Assembly: GCA_016302505.1 (NCBI GenBank)
Contig: JAEDNL010000014.1
Span: 1 to 27,739, forward strand
Direction: 5' to 3'
Origin: Bacilli bacterium
GTDB taxonomy: Bacteria > Bacillota_I > Bacilli_A > RF39 > UBA660
DNA: 27,739 nt
The position numbers were made by a program, and so were the translations under genes. Below are positions 15,925 through 23,385 of the stretch, piece by piece. Within the stretch, counting starts at the first letter, position 1. Each line of letters starts with the position of its first letter. The notes beneath the pieces are model-generated. The model saw nothing but the letters and a program-made list of their open reading frames with translations, was not told the origin of the DNA and made no database searches.

Positions 15925-16503
15925 ATGAAAACAATTTATTTAATAAGACATTCTGGCCCATTTGTTGAAATAGATAATTACAGCAATGGCAATAAAATCT
16001 TATGGTCTGAATTTAACAAAAATATGATTTTGTCTCCAAAAGGAGAAGAAAATGCAAAAAAATTATGTAATGTAGAAGAATTGAAAAACATTAGTGAAAT
16101 ATATTCGTCTAACTCATCAAGAGCTATTGAAACAGCAAAATATCTTTCTGAATTAAATAACTTAAAAATTAAATTAGATGACAGAATAAATGAAAGAGAT
16201 TTTGAACTAAAACAATTTAATGATGAAAATTATAAAGTTGGTTATGGTGAAAGTCAAAAAGAAGTATAAACTAGAATGCTTAATGGATTAATGAATGTAA
16301 TAAATTCTAACAAAGGAAAAAGAATTGCAATTATATCTCATTCTACTACTATCGCTTTTCTATTAAAAAAATGGTGTGAAGTTTATTATAATAAAGATTA
16401 TAAATTTAATAATTTAGCTTTCTTTAATGGAAAATGAGAATTTTTACAATCATTTAAATTAGAATTTAAAGATAATGAATTAATTAATATCAAGGTGGTG
16501 TAA
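15925..16503 (+). pseudogene. Histidine phosphatase family gene, broken by two in-frame stops
   Basis: The frame starts with MKTIYLIRHSGP, the phosphohistidine motif of the histidine phosphatase (phosphoglycerate mutase-like) superfamily in its RHS form. It then runs through the SSNSSRAIETAKYL block (like SxxxRAxxTA) and INERDFE. TAA at 16267-16269 (codon 115) follows GESQKEV. Beyond it the same frame continues with RIAIISHSTTIAFLLKKWC, holding the second catalytic His, then a TGA at 16435-16437 (codon 171), and ends at TAA 16501-16503. Alignment with the second copy at 17438-18064 shows no indel, so two point changes suffice to break it. If expressed, the 114-residue product lacks the second His and should be inactive. 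Confidence 0.8.
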
Positions 16504-16505
16504 AT

Positions 16506-16982
16506 ATGGATATAACATTAGTTGAAAATGATAACAAGTTTTTTTACAGAGTATCAGCAATAATTTTAAATGAAGATTTAAGTAAAATTTTATTATTTAG
16601 AGTAAAAGATAAAGATCTTTATATGTTATTAGGCGGAAAAGTTAAGATGTTGGAAGAAAGCAAAAAAGCAATTATAAGGGAAATAAAAGAAGAACTTGGA
16701 TATGAAAATATTGATTTTGATTTTTTAGGTATTAGCGAAGAATTTGTAAATGCTAAAGGTTATAATAATCATCAATTAAACATCATCTATAAAGGAATAT
16801 ATAAAGATAACATTAAAGAAAATGTATTTTGCGGACTTGAGGGTGATTGGGCTTTGTATGAATGGATTGATATTAATGATATTAATAAATATAATGTTTT
16901 TCCAGTAAATATCAAAGAAATGTTAAAAAATCTAAATATCAATTATCATATTGTAGAAAACTTGTTGGAAAGGAACGACTAA
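16506..16982 (+). CDS. NUDIX hydrolase
   Basis: This 158-residue protein carries a perfect Nudix box: G44, E50, R58, E59, E62, E63, G65 (GGKVKMLEE, then AIIREIKEELGY). NUDIX enzymes hydrolyse nucleoside diphosphates linked to another group, with Mg2+ bound by the two glutamates. The N-terminus (FFYRVSAIILNEDLSKILLFR) and the ALYEWIDINDINKYNVFP tail are typical of small standalone members; the substrate is not predictable. AAGGTGGTG precedes the ATG and belongs to the tail of the broken phosphatase. Two bases separate its stop from the HIT gene start, so the run is likely one transcript. Confidence 0.92.
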   Translation: MDITLVENDNKFFYRVSAIILNEDLSKILLFRVKDKDLYMLLGGKVKMLEESKKAIIREIKEELGYENIDFDFLGISEEFVNAKGYNNHQLNIIYKGIYKDNIKENVFCGLEGDWALYEWIDINDINKYNVFPVNIKEMLKNLNINYHIVENLLERND

Positions 16983-16984
16983 AA

Positions 16985-17416
16985 ATGAATTTATATAAAG
17001 GTAAATATTGGAATGTTGTATTTGGATCTTGGTGTCAAGAATTTGTAGGTTATTGTATTGTAGGAAATGACAAAGAATCATTAAGTAACCTAACACCTGA
17101 AGCTTGGGAAGAACTTGGAATGATTGAAAAAGAACTTGAACGAGTTTGTAAAAAGGTATTTGGTGCTACTATGTTTAATTTTGCTTGTTTAATGAATAAT
17201 GCTTATAGAGATAATGAAAAACCTCATGTGCATTTTCACTTTATACCAAGATATAAAAATGACTTAAAGTTATTTAATAAAGTTTATAAAGATAGGCATT
17301 TTGGATATAATTTTTGGAAATGGGCTTTAAGCAGATTTAAAAGTCAAAAAGATACTTTTACTAAAGAAGAAAGATTAAAAATATTTGAAATGATGAAAAA
17401 AGAATTTAATTTATAA
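16985..17416 (+). CDS. HIT family nucleotide hydrolase/transferase
   Basis: This 143-residue protein has the histidine-triad motif HVHFHFIPRY (H81, H83, H85), preceded by FNFACLMNNAYRDNEKPHVH, where the Asn-rich strand is also usual in HIT proteins. HIT enzymes cleave or transfer nucleoside monophosphates from substrates such as AMP-lysine or dinucleoside polyphosphates. The sequence resembles the stand-alone diadenosine tetraphosphate-hydrolase-like branch, but the substrate is not known. GGAAAGGA within the end of the NUDIX gene serves as ribosome site. The place between NUDIX and phosphatase genes suggests a shared nucleotide-linked pathway (inference). Confidence 0.9.
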   Translation: MNLYKGKYWNVVFGSWCQEFVGYCIVGNDKESLSNLTPEAWEELGMIEKELERVCKKVFGATMFNFACLMNNAYRDNEKPHVHFHFIPRYKNDLKLFNKVYKDRHFGYNFWKWALSRFKSQKDTFTKEERLKIFEMMKKEFNL

Positions 17417-17437
17417 TAATATGGAGTGTGATTTATA

Positions 17438-18064
17438 ATGACTACTATTTACCTAATAAGACATTCAAAACCTTTAAAAGTTAACAATAGTTTAAATAAT
17501 GATAATTTACAAATTTAAAATGAGAAGTCATCTCTTTCAATAGAGGGAGAACAAATAGCAAAAGAAAAATTGAGTAATAATGAATTTGATAATTTAGATG
17601 TTCTATATACATCAAGTTATGTTAGAGCTATTCAAACTTTAAAATACTTAACTATTAAAAACGAATTAGAAATAAATATTATTAGTGATTTAGGTGAAAG
17701 AAAATTTGGAATTGATTCTTGGGATCAATTACCAGAAAATTTTGAAAGAAAACAGTTTTTAGATGAAAACTATAAAATTGGTAATGGTGAAAGCCAAAAA
17801 GAAGTTAGTAATAGGATGTACTCTACTATATTGAAAATTTTACACGAAAATAAAAATAAGAGAATTGCTATTGTTAGTCATGCTACTGCAATTTCCTATT
17901 TATTAAAAAACTGGTGTGATATTCAAGTTGTAGAGGATAAATTAAGATATAGTTTTAATGGAAATATATTATTGGATGGTTATTTTAATTATTGTGAAAC
18001 TTTTAAACTTGAATTTGATGATAACAATAAAATAATTAGTATTAAGAATATTAAATTTGATTAG
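17438..18064 (+). pseudogene. Second histidine phosphatase family gene, interrupted by one in-frame stop
   Basis: The frame begins MTTIYLIRHSKP at 17438 after GGAGTG and reads in phase to TAG at 18062-18064. It holds a single TAA at 17516-17518 (codon 27), between NLQI and NEKSS. The remainder has all late motifs: SSYVRAIQTLKYL, LGERKFG, and RIAIVSHATAISYLLKNWC with the second catalytic His. A TTG at 17570 could restart translation but would lose the RHS motif, so that product should be inactive. The gene is a diverged paralog of 15925-16503 (shared GESQKEV, DENYK, SHxT). It could also be active if the stop is suppressed or a sequencing error; the position is one where Gln would fit. Confidence 0.75.
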
Positions 18065-18076
18065 GTGGTGAATAAA

Positions 18077-19171
18077 ATGTCTAAATTTGTAAAAGTAATG
18101 TTTGGAACAACAAGTGGAGCAAAAAGTGATTTTAAATATAAATTGAATGAAATAAATGAAAGTAATAATTGGAATCCTAATGCAGATAACCCTAGAGAAT
18201 TTGGGGGATTTAATTATTGTGATGAAACATGCATTTTAAGATGGTTACATAGAGGAGATACAATATATGATGTAGAAATACCAGAGGATGCAGAAAGTGT
18301 ACGATTAGAGGGAGCAACAATTATCTATAGAGCAAATAAAATAATTATAAATAACCCTAGAAAAGTTGATGACGATTTAGCGCTTCACTTCTATAAAATA
18401 TCAAAAATACCAGAGAAATCATATTACAAAACATTAGGTGTAGTTAGTATTATGAATTATAAAAAGACAGCTTATGCAATACTTAAAGACAAGGTAAATA
18501 AAAAAAATATTGGTGAGGTTTTAGAAGAATGGAACAATTTTATTTCTCATGGTAATAAAGATGATAGAAAAGATGTTAATGATCTAGTTAAAGAAATTGA
18601 AAACTATTTATATGAAATTAAATCAGATTTATTAATAAGCAGATTCATAGATAAAGAGCCATATATTAAAACTATAACAAATGATAAAATCATTAATATT
18701 ACTGGTGAATCAGGAAGTGGAAAATCATATTTTAGTGATAGGTATATAAAAGACGATAACTATATTGTTATTGATACTGATGTTGTATTCAGTAATGGAC
18801 CATCAGATAATATGGAAAGTATTGAATTAAGAAATATATTTAGTAATAAAACAAATGATTATTTATTTACTAATTTTGATGAGTTCTATTTAAAAGTATT
18901 AGACTATTTTAAAAATAGTAATAAAACAATAGTGATTGATTCAGCACAATACAGAAATATAAAAGATTATTCTATCTTAAAAGGAAAAATAATTGTTATG
19001 AGAACAGGTATTGAAACTTGTTATGAAAGAGTTTTAAATAGATGGAAAGTCATAATGAAAGATAACTATACTGAGGATGAATATCAAAAATATGCCGATA
19101 GAAAAAAAGGTATGTTTAGTTGGTATAAGGGATTAAATAGATTTATTGGGGAGATTGATAAAAAATGTTAG
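18077..19171 (+). CDS. Two-domain protein with C-terminal P-loop kinase-like domain
   Basis: This 364-residue protein joins an N-terminal domain of about 155 residues (MSKFVKVMFGTTSGA, then GGFNYCDETCILRWLHRGD and IYDVEIPEDAE) to a P-loop domain. I recall similar N-terminal sequences in Firmicutes but cannot name the fold. The C-terminal half has Walker A GESGSGKS (210-217), VIDTDVV (231-237), TIVIDSAQYR (284-293) and a basic segment CYERVLNRWK (315-324), as in zeta-toxin-like or shikimate-kinase-like nucleotide-dependent kinases. The ATG at 18077 follows AGGTGGTG; the GTG at 18065 lies within that ribosome site. Its end overlaps the CYTH-like gene start by seven bases. The substrate is unknown. 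Confidence 0.7.
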   Translation: MSKFVKVMFGTTSGAKSDFKYKLNEINESNNWNPNADNPREFGGFNYCDETCILRWLHRGDTIYDVEIPEDAESVRLEGATIIYRANKIIINNPRKVDDDLALHFYKISKIPEKSYYKTLGVVSIMNYKKTAYAILKDKVNKKNIGEVLEEWNNFISHGNKDDRKDVNDLVKEIENYLYEIKSDLLISRFIDKEPYIKTITNDKIINITGESGSGKSYFSDRYIKDDNYIVIDTDVVFSNGPSDNMESIELRNIFSNKTNDYLFTNFDEFYLKVLDYFKNSNKTIVIDSAQYRNIKDYSILKGKIIVMRTGIETCYERVLNRWKVIMKDNYTEDEYQKYADRKKGMFSWYKGLNRFIGEIDKKC

Positions 19172-19698
19172 TAGTAGAAGTAGGCTTTAAATTAGATAAA
19201 CCATTAATATATTATCATGATATGTTGGTAAATAAAGGACTTAAATTAGATTTTTCTTGTATAACACATGATATATATTATACTAATAAAAATATAGATA
19301 ATTTAACAGAAAATCAAATGAAAAATAGTTGTATTAGATTAAGATATTGTGATGGAATAAATAAAGAAATTAAAGATAAAACTGATCTAGATGAAAAGCA
19401 AAATGAATTGATTAATAATAATTATAAAAAAGTATTTGATACAATAAAAATTGACTTTCAGTATTGCAATGAAAAGATGAAAAGCAAAATTCAATTACAA
19501 GACATTAAAGATATTGGATTATTAGTTTACTACGATAATCCAGATTATTATGAGTTACCATTGAAAGAACAAAGAAATAAATTAATCGATGAATTAAATA
19601 GTTATGGATTCAATTTTCAATATAACGATTTAGGATTAGATAAATTAAGAACTCTTTATTATGGTAAAGAAATGTTTAGTGAAAATCAAAATGGATAA
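19165..19698 (+). CDS. CYTH-like (triphosphate tunnel) domain protein
   Basis: This 177-residue protein starts LVVEVGFKLD, a variant of the ExExK opening of the CYTH superfamily. It continues with HDIYYTNKN and SCIRLRYCDG, which resemble the conserved DxYYD and xxxLRxR strands of these enzymes. The second half (DLGLDKLRTLYYGKEMF) could be the closing strands. CYTH proteins act on triphosphates, for example thiamine triphosphate, RNA 5'-triphosphate or adenylate cyclase substrates. The second Glu of ExExK is not clear here, so activity is uncertain. The start lies in the end of the kinase-like gene, so the two are translationally coupled. Confidence 0.6.
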   Translation: MLVVEVGFKLDKPLIYYHDMLVNKGLKLDFSCITHDIYYTNKNIDNLTENQMKNSCIRLRYCDGINKEIKDKTDLDEKQNELINNNYKKVFDTIKIDFQYCNEKMKSKIQLQDIKDIGLLVYYDNPDYYELPLKEQRNKLIDELNSYGFNFQYNDLGLDKLRTLYYGKEMFSENQNG

Positions 19699-19721
19699 AT
19701 TAAACAATAGGATGTGATATC

Positions 19722-20429
19722 ATGCCAAGTTGGTCTATACATTTAGCAGTTGCTAAAAAAGTAAATAAAAAATTAAAATTAAACGAAGATCTATTTCTAT
19801 ATGGTAATTTAATACCAGATGTAGATAAAGGTACTTTTATAACAAGATATAATGCACATTATTATAATGAAAAATTACCTTTTCCTACTGTACCACAAGA
19901 AAAAATGATAGACATAAATAAATTTTTAGATACATATAAAAACAAATTAAATAACCCACTAATATTGGGATATTACTCTCACTTATTAACAGATCAATTC
20001 TATAATGAAAGAGTTTATACTACTAGATGGGTGCAAGATGATAATAACAATATTGTTGGTATAAGATTTAATAATAATAAAATATTAAAGATTGATATAG
20101 ATGATAAAAAGAGATTAAAAAGAAAATATAAGCATAAGGATTTTGAGTTATATGGTAAACATTTATTTAATGATGGATATGTTAGCATTCCAAAAAATTC
20201 TAATTTGATAAAAGAAAATGCAATTTATTTAAAAGATAAATTTTTAACTGATGAACTTATTGAGTGTAGATTTAATTATTTAAAAAATGGATTTGCAGAT
20301 TTTAATAAATTAAATTTTAAAGAAAAATTATTTAAACATAATTATAAACTTTTTACTAAAAAAGAATTAGATGAACTTTTTGATGAATGTGTTGATATGG
20401 TTACAAAAAAATTAAAGAAGTTGGTATAA
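19722..20429 (+). CDS. Zinc-dependent phospholipase C family protein
   Basis: This 235-residue protein opens MPSWSIHLAVAKKVNKKL and contains GNLIPDVDKG, RYNAHYY (His46) and GYYSHLLTDQFYN (His87, Asp91). This pattern of His and Asp residues (with His7 and Asp33) is that of the zinc-dependent phospholipase C / S1-P1 nuclease-like fold (PF00882 type), as found in small cytoplasmic members of Firmicutes. No signal peptide is seen, so a role on internal phosphoesters is more likely than as a secreted lipase. The start follows AGGATGTGAT. It is the last intact gene of the block. The natural substrate is unknown. Confidence 0.8.
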   Translation: MPSWSIHLAVAKKVNKKLKLNEDLFLYGNLIPDVDKGTFITRYNAHYYNEKLPFPTVPQEKMIDINKFLDTYKNKLNNPLILGYYSHLLTDQFYNERVYTTRWVQDDNNNIVGIRFNNNKILKIDIDDKKRLKRKYKHKDFELYGKHLFNDGYVSIPKNSNLIKENAIYLKDKFLTDELIECRFNYLKNGFADFNKLNFKEKLFKHNYKLFTKKELDELFDECVDMVTKKLKKLV

Positions 20430-20432
20430 ATA

Positions 20433-20555
20433 ATGAATAAAGAAAAATATTTGAAAGATATAGAAAAAATTTAATGAAAAAAAGAAATTTTAATTAATCA
20501 AGATGGTGTATTTATTGAAAAAAATAGAAAAGGATTATTAATGAAGCTGTTCTAG
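20433..20555 (+). pseudogene. Unidentified gene remnant with consecutive stops
   Basis: After ATG 20433 the frame reads MNKEKYLKDIEKI, then TAA TGA (20472-20477), then continues KKEILINQDGVFIEKNRKGLL and ends near TAG. The composition is coding-like but too short to identify. It directly follows the phospholipase-like gene and marks the decayed right end of the phosphoester block. Confidence 0.4.
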
Positions 20556-20785
20556 TTCTATTATTCATAAAATCATCTCTTCACTTGTTTCCTAACTAAA
20601 ACGGAAAATAACAACCCATTTTTAAAAATTTCTTTCAATTGTTTCCTCTTTCAACATTAAAATTGCAGACACTAATTTGATAATTTTATGAGAATTTGTT
20701 TAATTTCTTTGAGATTGTATTTCTCATTATGTTCTTTAATGTAAAATGGTTTATTACTAATCTCATTTTATTTATATTCAAGCAT
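20556..20785 (-). pseudogene. Decayed minus-strand gene fragments
   Basis: From ATG 20785, behind AGGAG, the frame reads MLEYK, TAA, NEISNKPFYIKEHNEKY, then NLKEIKQILIKLSN and TAG. A neighbouring frame continues VSAILMLKEETIERNF, suggesting one frameshifted small gene. Near 20556-20575 another short start, MNNRTRTASLI, is visible. None can be assigned. This AT-rich spacer is the meeting point of plus-strand and minus-strand debris. Confidence 0.35.
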
Positions 20786-20819
20786 AAAAAAATGTTCTCC
20801 TTTCTAGAAAGAGAACATT
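20786..20819. terminator. Strong hairpin terminator
   Basis: Perfect 9-bp arms AATGTTCTC (20791-20799) and GAGAACATT (20811-20819) enclose 11 bases containing TTTCTAGAAA. On the minus strand it is followed by a run of Ts (20786-20792), on the plus strand by an A/T-rich stretch. It is the second terminator behind the tRNA gene. Confidence 0.6.
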
Positions 20820-20834
20820 ATATTTTCATATAAA

Positions 20835-20868
20835 ATAAAACTCACGAACTTTAATTAGTCCGTAAGTT
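20835..20868 (-). terminator. Terminator of tRNA-Gly
   Basis: On the minus strand a 12-bp stem with G-U pairs (20857-20868 with 20839-20850, loop of 6) is followed by TTTATTTTA, ten bases beyond the tRNA CCA end. Confidence 0.65.
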
Positions 20869-20877
20869 GTTTTTAAA

Positions 20878-20952
20878 TGGAGCAAGTAATCGGAATCGAA
20901 CCGACATCTTAGCCTTGGCAAGGCCACATTCTAACCGTTGAACTATACCTGC
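20878..20952 (-). tRNA. tRNA-Gly (GCC)
   Basis: The minus strand gives a 75-base tRNA with encoded CCA. The 7-bp acceptor stem pairs GCAGGTA with TACTTGC (one G-U). The anticodon arm TGGCC-TTGCCAA-GGCTA carries anticodon GCC, and the T arm contains GGTTCGATTCC. It is transcribed alone from the promoter at 20965-20992 and has two terminators behind it. Confidence 0.95.
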
Positions 20953-20964
20953 AACTGCATATAT

Positions 20965-20992
20965 ATTTTATCATATTATAATTAAATTTCAA
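20965..20992 (-). promoter_or_regulatory. Promoter of tRNA-Gly
   Basis: On the minus strand TTGAAA (20987-20992), a 16-base spacer, and TAAAAT (20965-20970) preceded by TGA. The expected start is about six bases before the mature tRNA. Confidence 0.55.
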
Positions 20993-21002
20993 TACTTTAT
21001 TC

Positions 21003-21031
21003 AAAAAAAATAAACTTTTATTCAAAGTTTA
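21003..21031 (-). terminator. Terminator of the PAP2-patatin operon
   Basis: On the minus strand a perfect 8-bp stem TAAACTTT/AAAGTTTA (21024-21031 with 21011-21018, loop of 5) is followed by eight Ts. It overlaps the patatin stop codon. Confidence 0.8.
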
Positions 21032-22082
21032 CTTTTATATTTTTAATAAAATCATAATATTCACTCTTTTTATGTTTAACCATATTATATTTTAATTTGG
21101 TAATTAATAAAGGCATATTATATACTTTAAATCTATTAATTTTTAGTTCCTCACAAACTTTTTCAATAACACCTATTATAAATGTCTTATTGTTTTTTAT
21201 TAACAATGATGTATTATATTTTTTTATCATACGTTTAAGAGTAGCACTGTCAAACAAATGTGTATAATAATTTTCATCATATGGTTTAAAATAATATTTT
21301 TTTCCATCTAATTTATCTAAAAATTTAATTGTATCATAATAACCAAGATTCATTCTATATTCTGATACGCTTTTTTCAAATGTTATAATAGAACCTAAAT
21401 CCTCACTGGGTGTTATTATATTAATTTTAGTTTTACTTTTTTTATCATACTTTAGTTTCCTATTTATCCAATTTCTAACAACATATACTTCATCATATCC
21501 ATCTTTGATAAACATGTCTATTGGGCAATTTTGATATATTCCGCCATCTATATAATATTTATCATCAATAATTCTTTCAAATTTAAATATTGGTAAATAT
21601 GAGCTAGCTAAAATATATTCAACTAACTTACCTTTTGGAATATCATTTTTAGTTATTTCTACTGGTTTTCTATCACTAAGATTATAAGTAACTAATCCAA
21701 AATTAACATCACTTTCTCTTAATTTGTTTTCATCTATATTTTTATCTAATAATTTTTTTACATTACTATTATCTACGCCTAGATTTTTAATTATCTTTGA
21801 TACTGAATCTAAACCATTCTTAATATCGTCTAATTTATAATTTCTTTTAGAAAAATCTTTTAACAGCTTACCTTCAATTCCGAAAATATATTTACTATCC
21901 ATTGAAAGCCATAAATTATATAATGCATTAAAATTACCACATGCATATAACGCAGCATTTATTGAGCCAATTGATGTTCCAGCTACTCCATCAAAAAATA
22001 TTTTTCTTTGGTTTAATGCCTTTATAGCTCCAGCTTGATATGCACCTTTTGCTCCTCCACCTTCTAATGCTAATCCTCTCAT
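21018..22082 (-). CDS. Patatin-like phospholipase
   Basis: This 354-residue protein has the full patatin signature: oxyanion loop GGGAKGAYQ (8-16), nucleophile elbow GTSIG (35-39) with catalytic Ser37, and the DGG motif (179-181) with the Asp of the Ser-Asp dyad in YYIDGGIYQNCPID. Patatins cleave acyl chains from glycerolipids. No signal peptide or membrane helix is seen, so it is likely cytoplasmic or peripheral. The C-terminal about 100 residues are family-variable. It starts after GAGGTGATGTT, four bases behind the stop of the PAP2 gene, so both are one operon, hinting at linked lipid turnover (inference). Confidence 0.93.
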   Translation of the reverse strand: MRGLALEGGGAKGAYQAGAIKALNQRKIFFDGVAGTSIGSINAALYACGNFNALYNLWLSMDSKYIFGIEGKLLKDFSKRNYKLDDIKNGLDSVSKIIKNLGVDNSNVKKLLDKNIDENKLRESDVNFGLVTYNLSDRKPVEITKNDIPKGKLVEYILASSYLPIFKFERIIDDKYYIDGGIYQNCPIDMFIKDGYDEVYVVRNWINRKLKYDKKSKTKINIITPSEDLGSIITFEKSVSEYRMNLGYYDTIKFLDKLDGKKYYFKPYDENYYTHLFDSATLKRMIKKYNTSLLIKNNKTFIIGVIEKVCEELKINRFKVYNMPLLITKLKYNMVKHKKSEYYDFIKNIKVNFE

Positions 22083-22086
22083 AACA

Positions 22087-22707
22087 TCACCTCAAAACTT
22101 TCTTAGAAATATTAATTATCATAAATAATATTGGTATTGCTAATATTATACCACCAACAACATCCGAAAAATAGTGAACACCTAAATATATTCTTGATAT
22201 TCCTATCAATATAACTATAAATAGTGTAATAATGAATGTGATAATTTTAGTCTTTTTATTAGATTTATATGTTAATAAATACCATAATGTAATATAAAAA
22301 ACTATCGAAGTTACTGTATGTCCACTAGGAAAACTAAAACTTTTAGGTATATCAATTAATGCTTTTATTGGCCTTGGTCTTTGTATTAATAATTTTGATA
22401 CAAAAACTATTAAACCAGAAAATACATATCCAGATGATAGTATATAAAAGTATTTTTTATTCTTAATAAATAGAAATATACACACAATTATCATAGTTGG
22501 TATGTACCAATCACCAAAATTTGTTAATGCTTTAAAAAAACTTGTAAAATAAGTGTTAATAATAAAGCTAACAAAATTTATAACATCGTGATCAAAATTT
22601 AATATTGAATTATACAATTGACTTTTCATTACTAAATTAATAACAACGATTAATATAACAGTAGTTATTAAATACAAATAATTATTTTTTAATTCTTTTT
22701 TTATCAT
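22087..22707 (-). CDS. PAP2 family membrane phosphatase
   Basis: This 206-residue membrane protein has about five to six helices and the three PAP2 motifs: KLLIQRPRP (105-113), PSGH (127-130) and SRIYLGVHYFSD (171-182), with His130 and His178 as catalytic residues. Family members dephosphorylate lipids such as phosphatidate or undecaprenyl pyrophosphate. Which one applies is not readable here. TGA is the stop codon. The start has no ribosome site; an extended -10 (TGTTATAAT, 22714-22722) is exactly six bases upstream of the ATG, suggesting a leaderless mRNA. Confidence 0.92.
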   Translation of the reverse strand: MIKKELKNNYLYLITTVILIVVINLVMKSQLYNSILNFDHDVINFVSFIINTYFTSFFKALTNFGDWYIPTMIIVCIFLFIKNKKYFYILSSGYVFSGLIVFVSKLLIQRPRPIKALIDIPKSFSFPSGHTVTSIVFYITLWYLLTYKSNKKTKIITFIITLFIVILIGISRIYLGVHYFSDVVGGIILAIPILFMIINISKKVLR

Positions 22708-22713
22708 ATCTTA

Positions 22714-22722
22714 ATTATAACA
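22714..22722 (-). promoter_or_regulatory. Extended -10 directly before the PAP2 gene (leaderless candidate)
   Basis: TGTTATAAT on the minus strand, then six bases, then the ATG at 22707. The expected transcription start is the A of the start codon. Confidence 0.45.
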
Positions 22723-22742
22723 TAATTATTAAATATAATATT

Positions 22743-22781
22743 AAAAAAGTAATAGAGTTTACTTTGTACCGTAAACCCTAT
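22743..22781 (-). terminator. Terminator of the uraA-upp operon
   Basis: On the minus strand an 11-bp stem with one G-U pair (22771-22781 with 22752-22762, loop of 8) is followed within a few bases by six Ts. The stem includes the last codons of upp. Confidence 0.75.
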
Positions 22782-23385
22782 CTCCTGCATCTCCCAACCC
22801 AGGAAGAATATAACCATTCTTATTTAAACATTTATCTTTTGCAGCACAATATATTTTTACATCAGGATGTGCTTTTTTTAATGTTTTAATTCCTTCTGGT
22901 GATGCTATTATACATAAAAATTTAATATCAGTCACACCATCTTTTTTTAATTTATCAATAGTTGCTATTGCACTTCCTCCAGTAGCAAGCATTGGATCAA
23001 GCACAAAAACTTTTCTTTTAGATATATTTAAAGGTACTTTATAATAATATTCAACAGGAGTTAAAGTATTTTCATTTCTATATAATCCAATATGTCCTAT
23101 TTTAGCATTTGGTATAACTTTAATTATTCCCTCTACCATACTCATACCAGCTCTTAATATTGGAATAAATGCATAATCATCATCATTTATTACTTTGGTA
23201 TTTATTTTAGTAAGTGGTGTTTCAATAACTTTATCGTATACAGTTGCATCCTTAGTAGCTTCATAACATAAATATACTGATATTTCACTTATCAATTCTC
23301 TAAATTCTTTAGTACTTGTGTTTTTATTTCTTAATATACTTAATTTATGAGTGATTAATGGGTGATTTAAAACAACTTCTTTCAT
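22759..23385 (-). CDS. upp: Uracil phosphoribosyltransferase
   Basis: This 208-residue protein is full length for Upp. It makes UMP from uracil and PRPP (pyrimidine salvage). The PRPP-binding motif VLDPMLATGGSA (128-139), the N-terminal VLNHPLITHKLSILR, PILRAGMSMV (75-84) and the C-terminal PGLGDAGDRVYGTK are all characteristic. AAGGAG precedes the ATG, which overlaps the uraA stop by one base (TAATG), so it is translationally coupled to the permease gene. Intact. Confidence 0.98.
   Translation of the reverse strand: MKEVVLNHPLITHKLSILRNKNTSTKEFRELISEISVYLCYEATKDATVYDKVIETPLTKINTKVINDDDYAFIPILRAGMSMVEGIIKVIPNAKIGHIGLYRNENTLTPVEYYYKVPLNISKRKVFVLDPMLATGGSAIATIDKLKKDGVTDIKFLCIIASPEGIKTLKKAHPDVKIYCAAKDKCLNKNGYILPGLGDAGDRVYGTK

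Noticed and set aside
15925..20429. Integron-like cassette array
   Set aside because: Short genes in a head-to-tail row suggested this, but there is no integrase and no recurring attC-like palindrome between genes.
15925..20477. Reassigned stop codons (TAA as Gln, TGA as Trp)
   Set aside because: All interruptions would fit, but intact neighbours in the same block end with TAA at the expected lengths and other genes end with TGA. Point-mutation decay is simpler; kept only as an alternative in the finding.
15217..20952. Integrative element inserted at tRNA-Gly
   Set aside because: The tRNA 3' end faces the accessory block, but I found no integrase gene and no second copy of the tRNA 3' end sequence at the left border.
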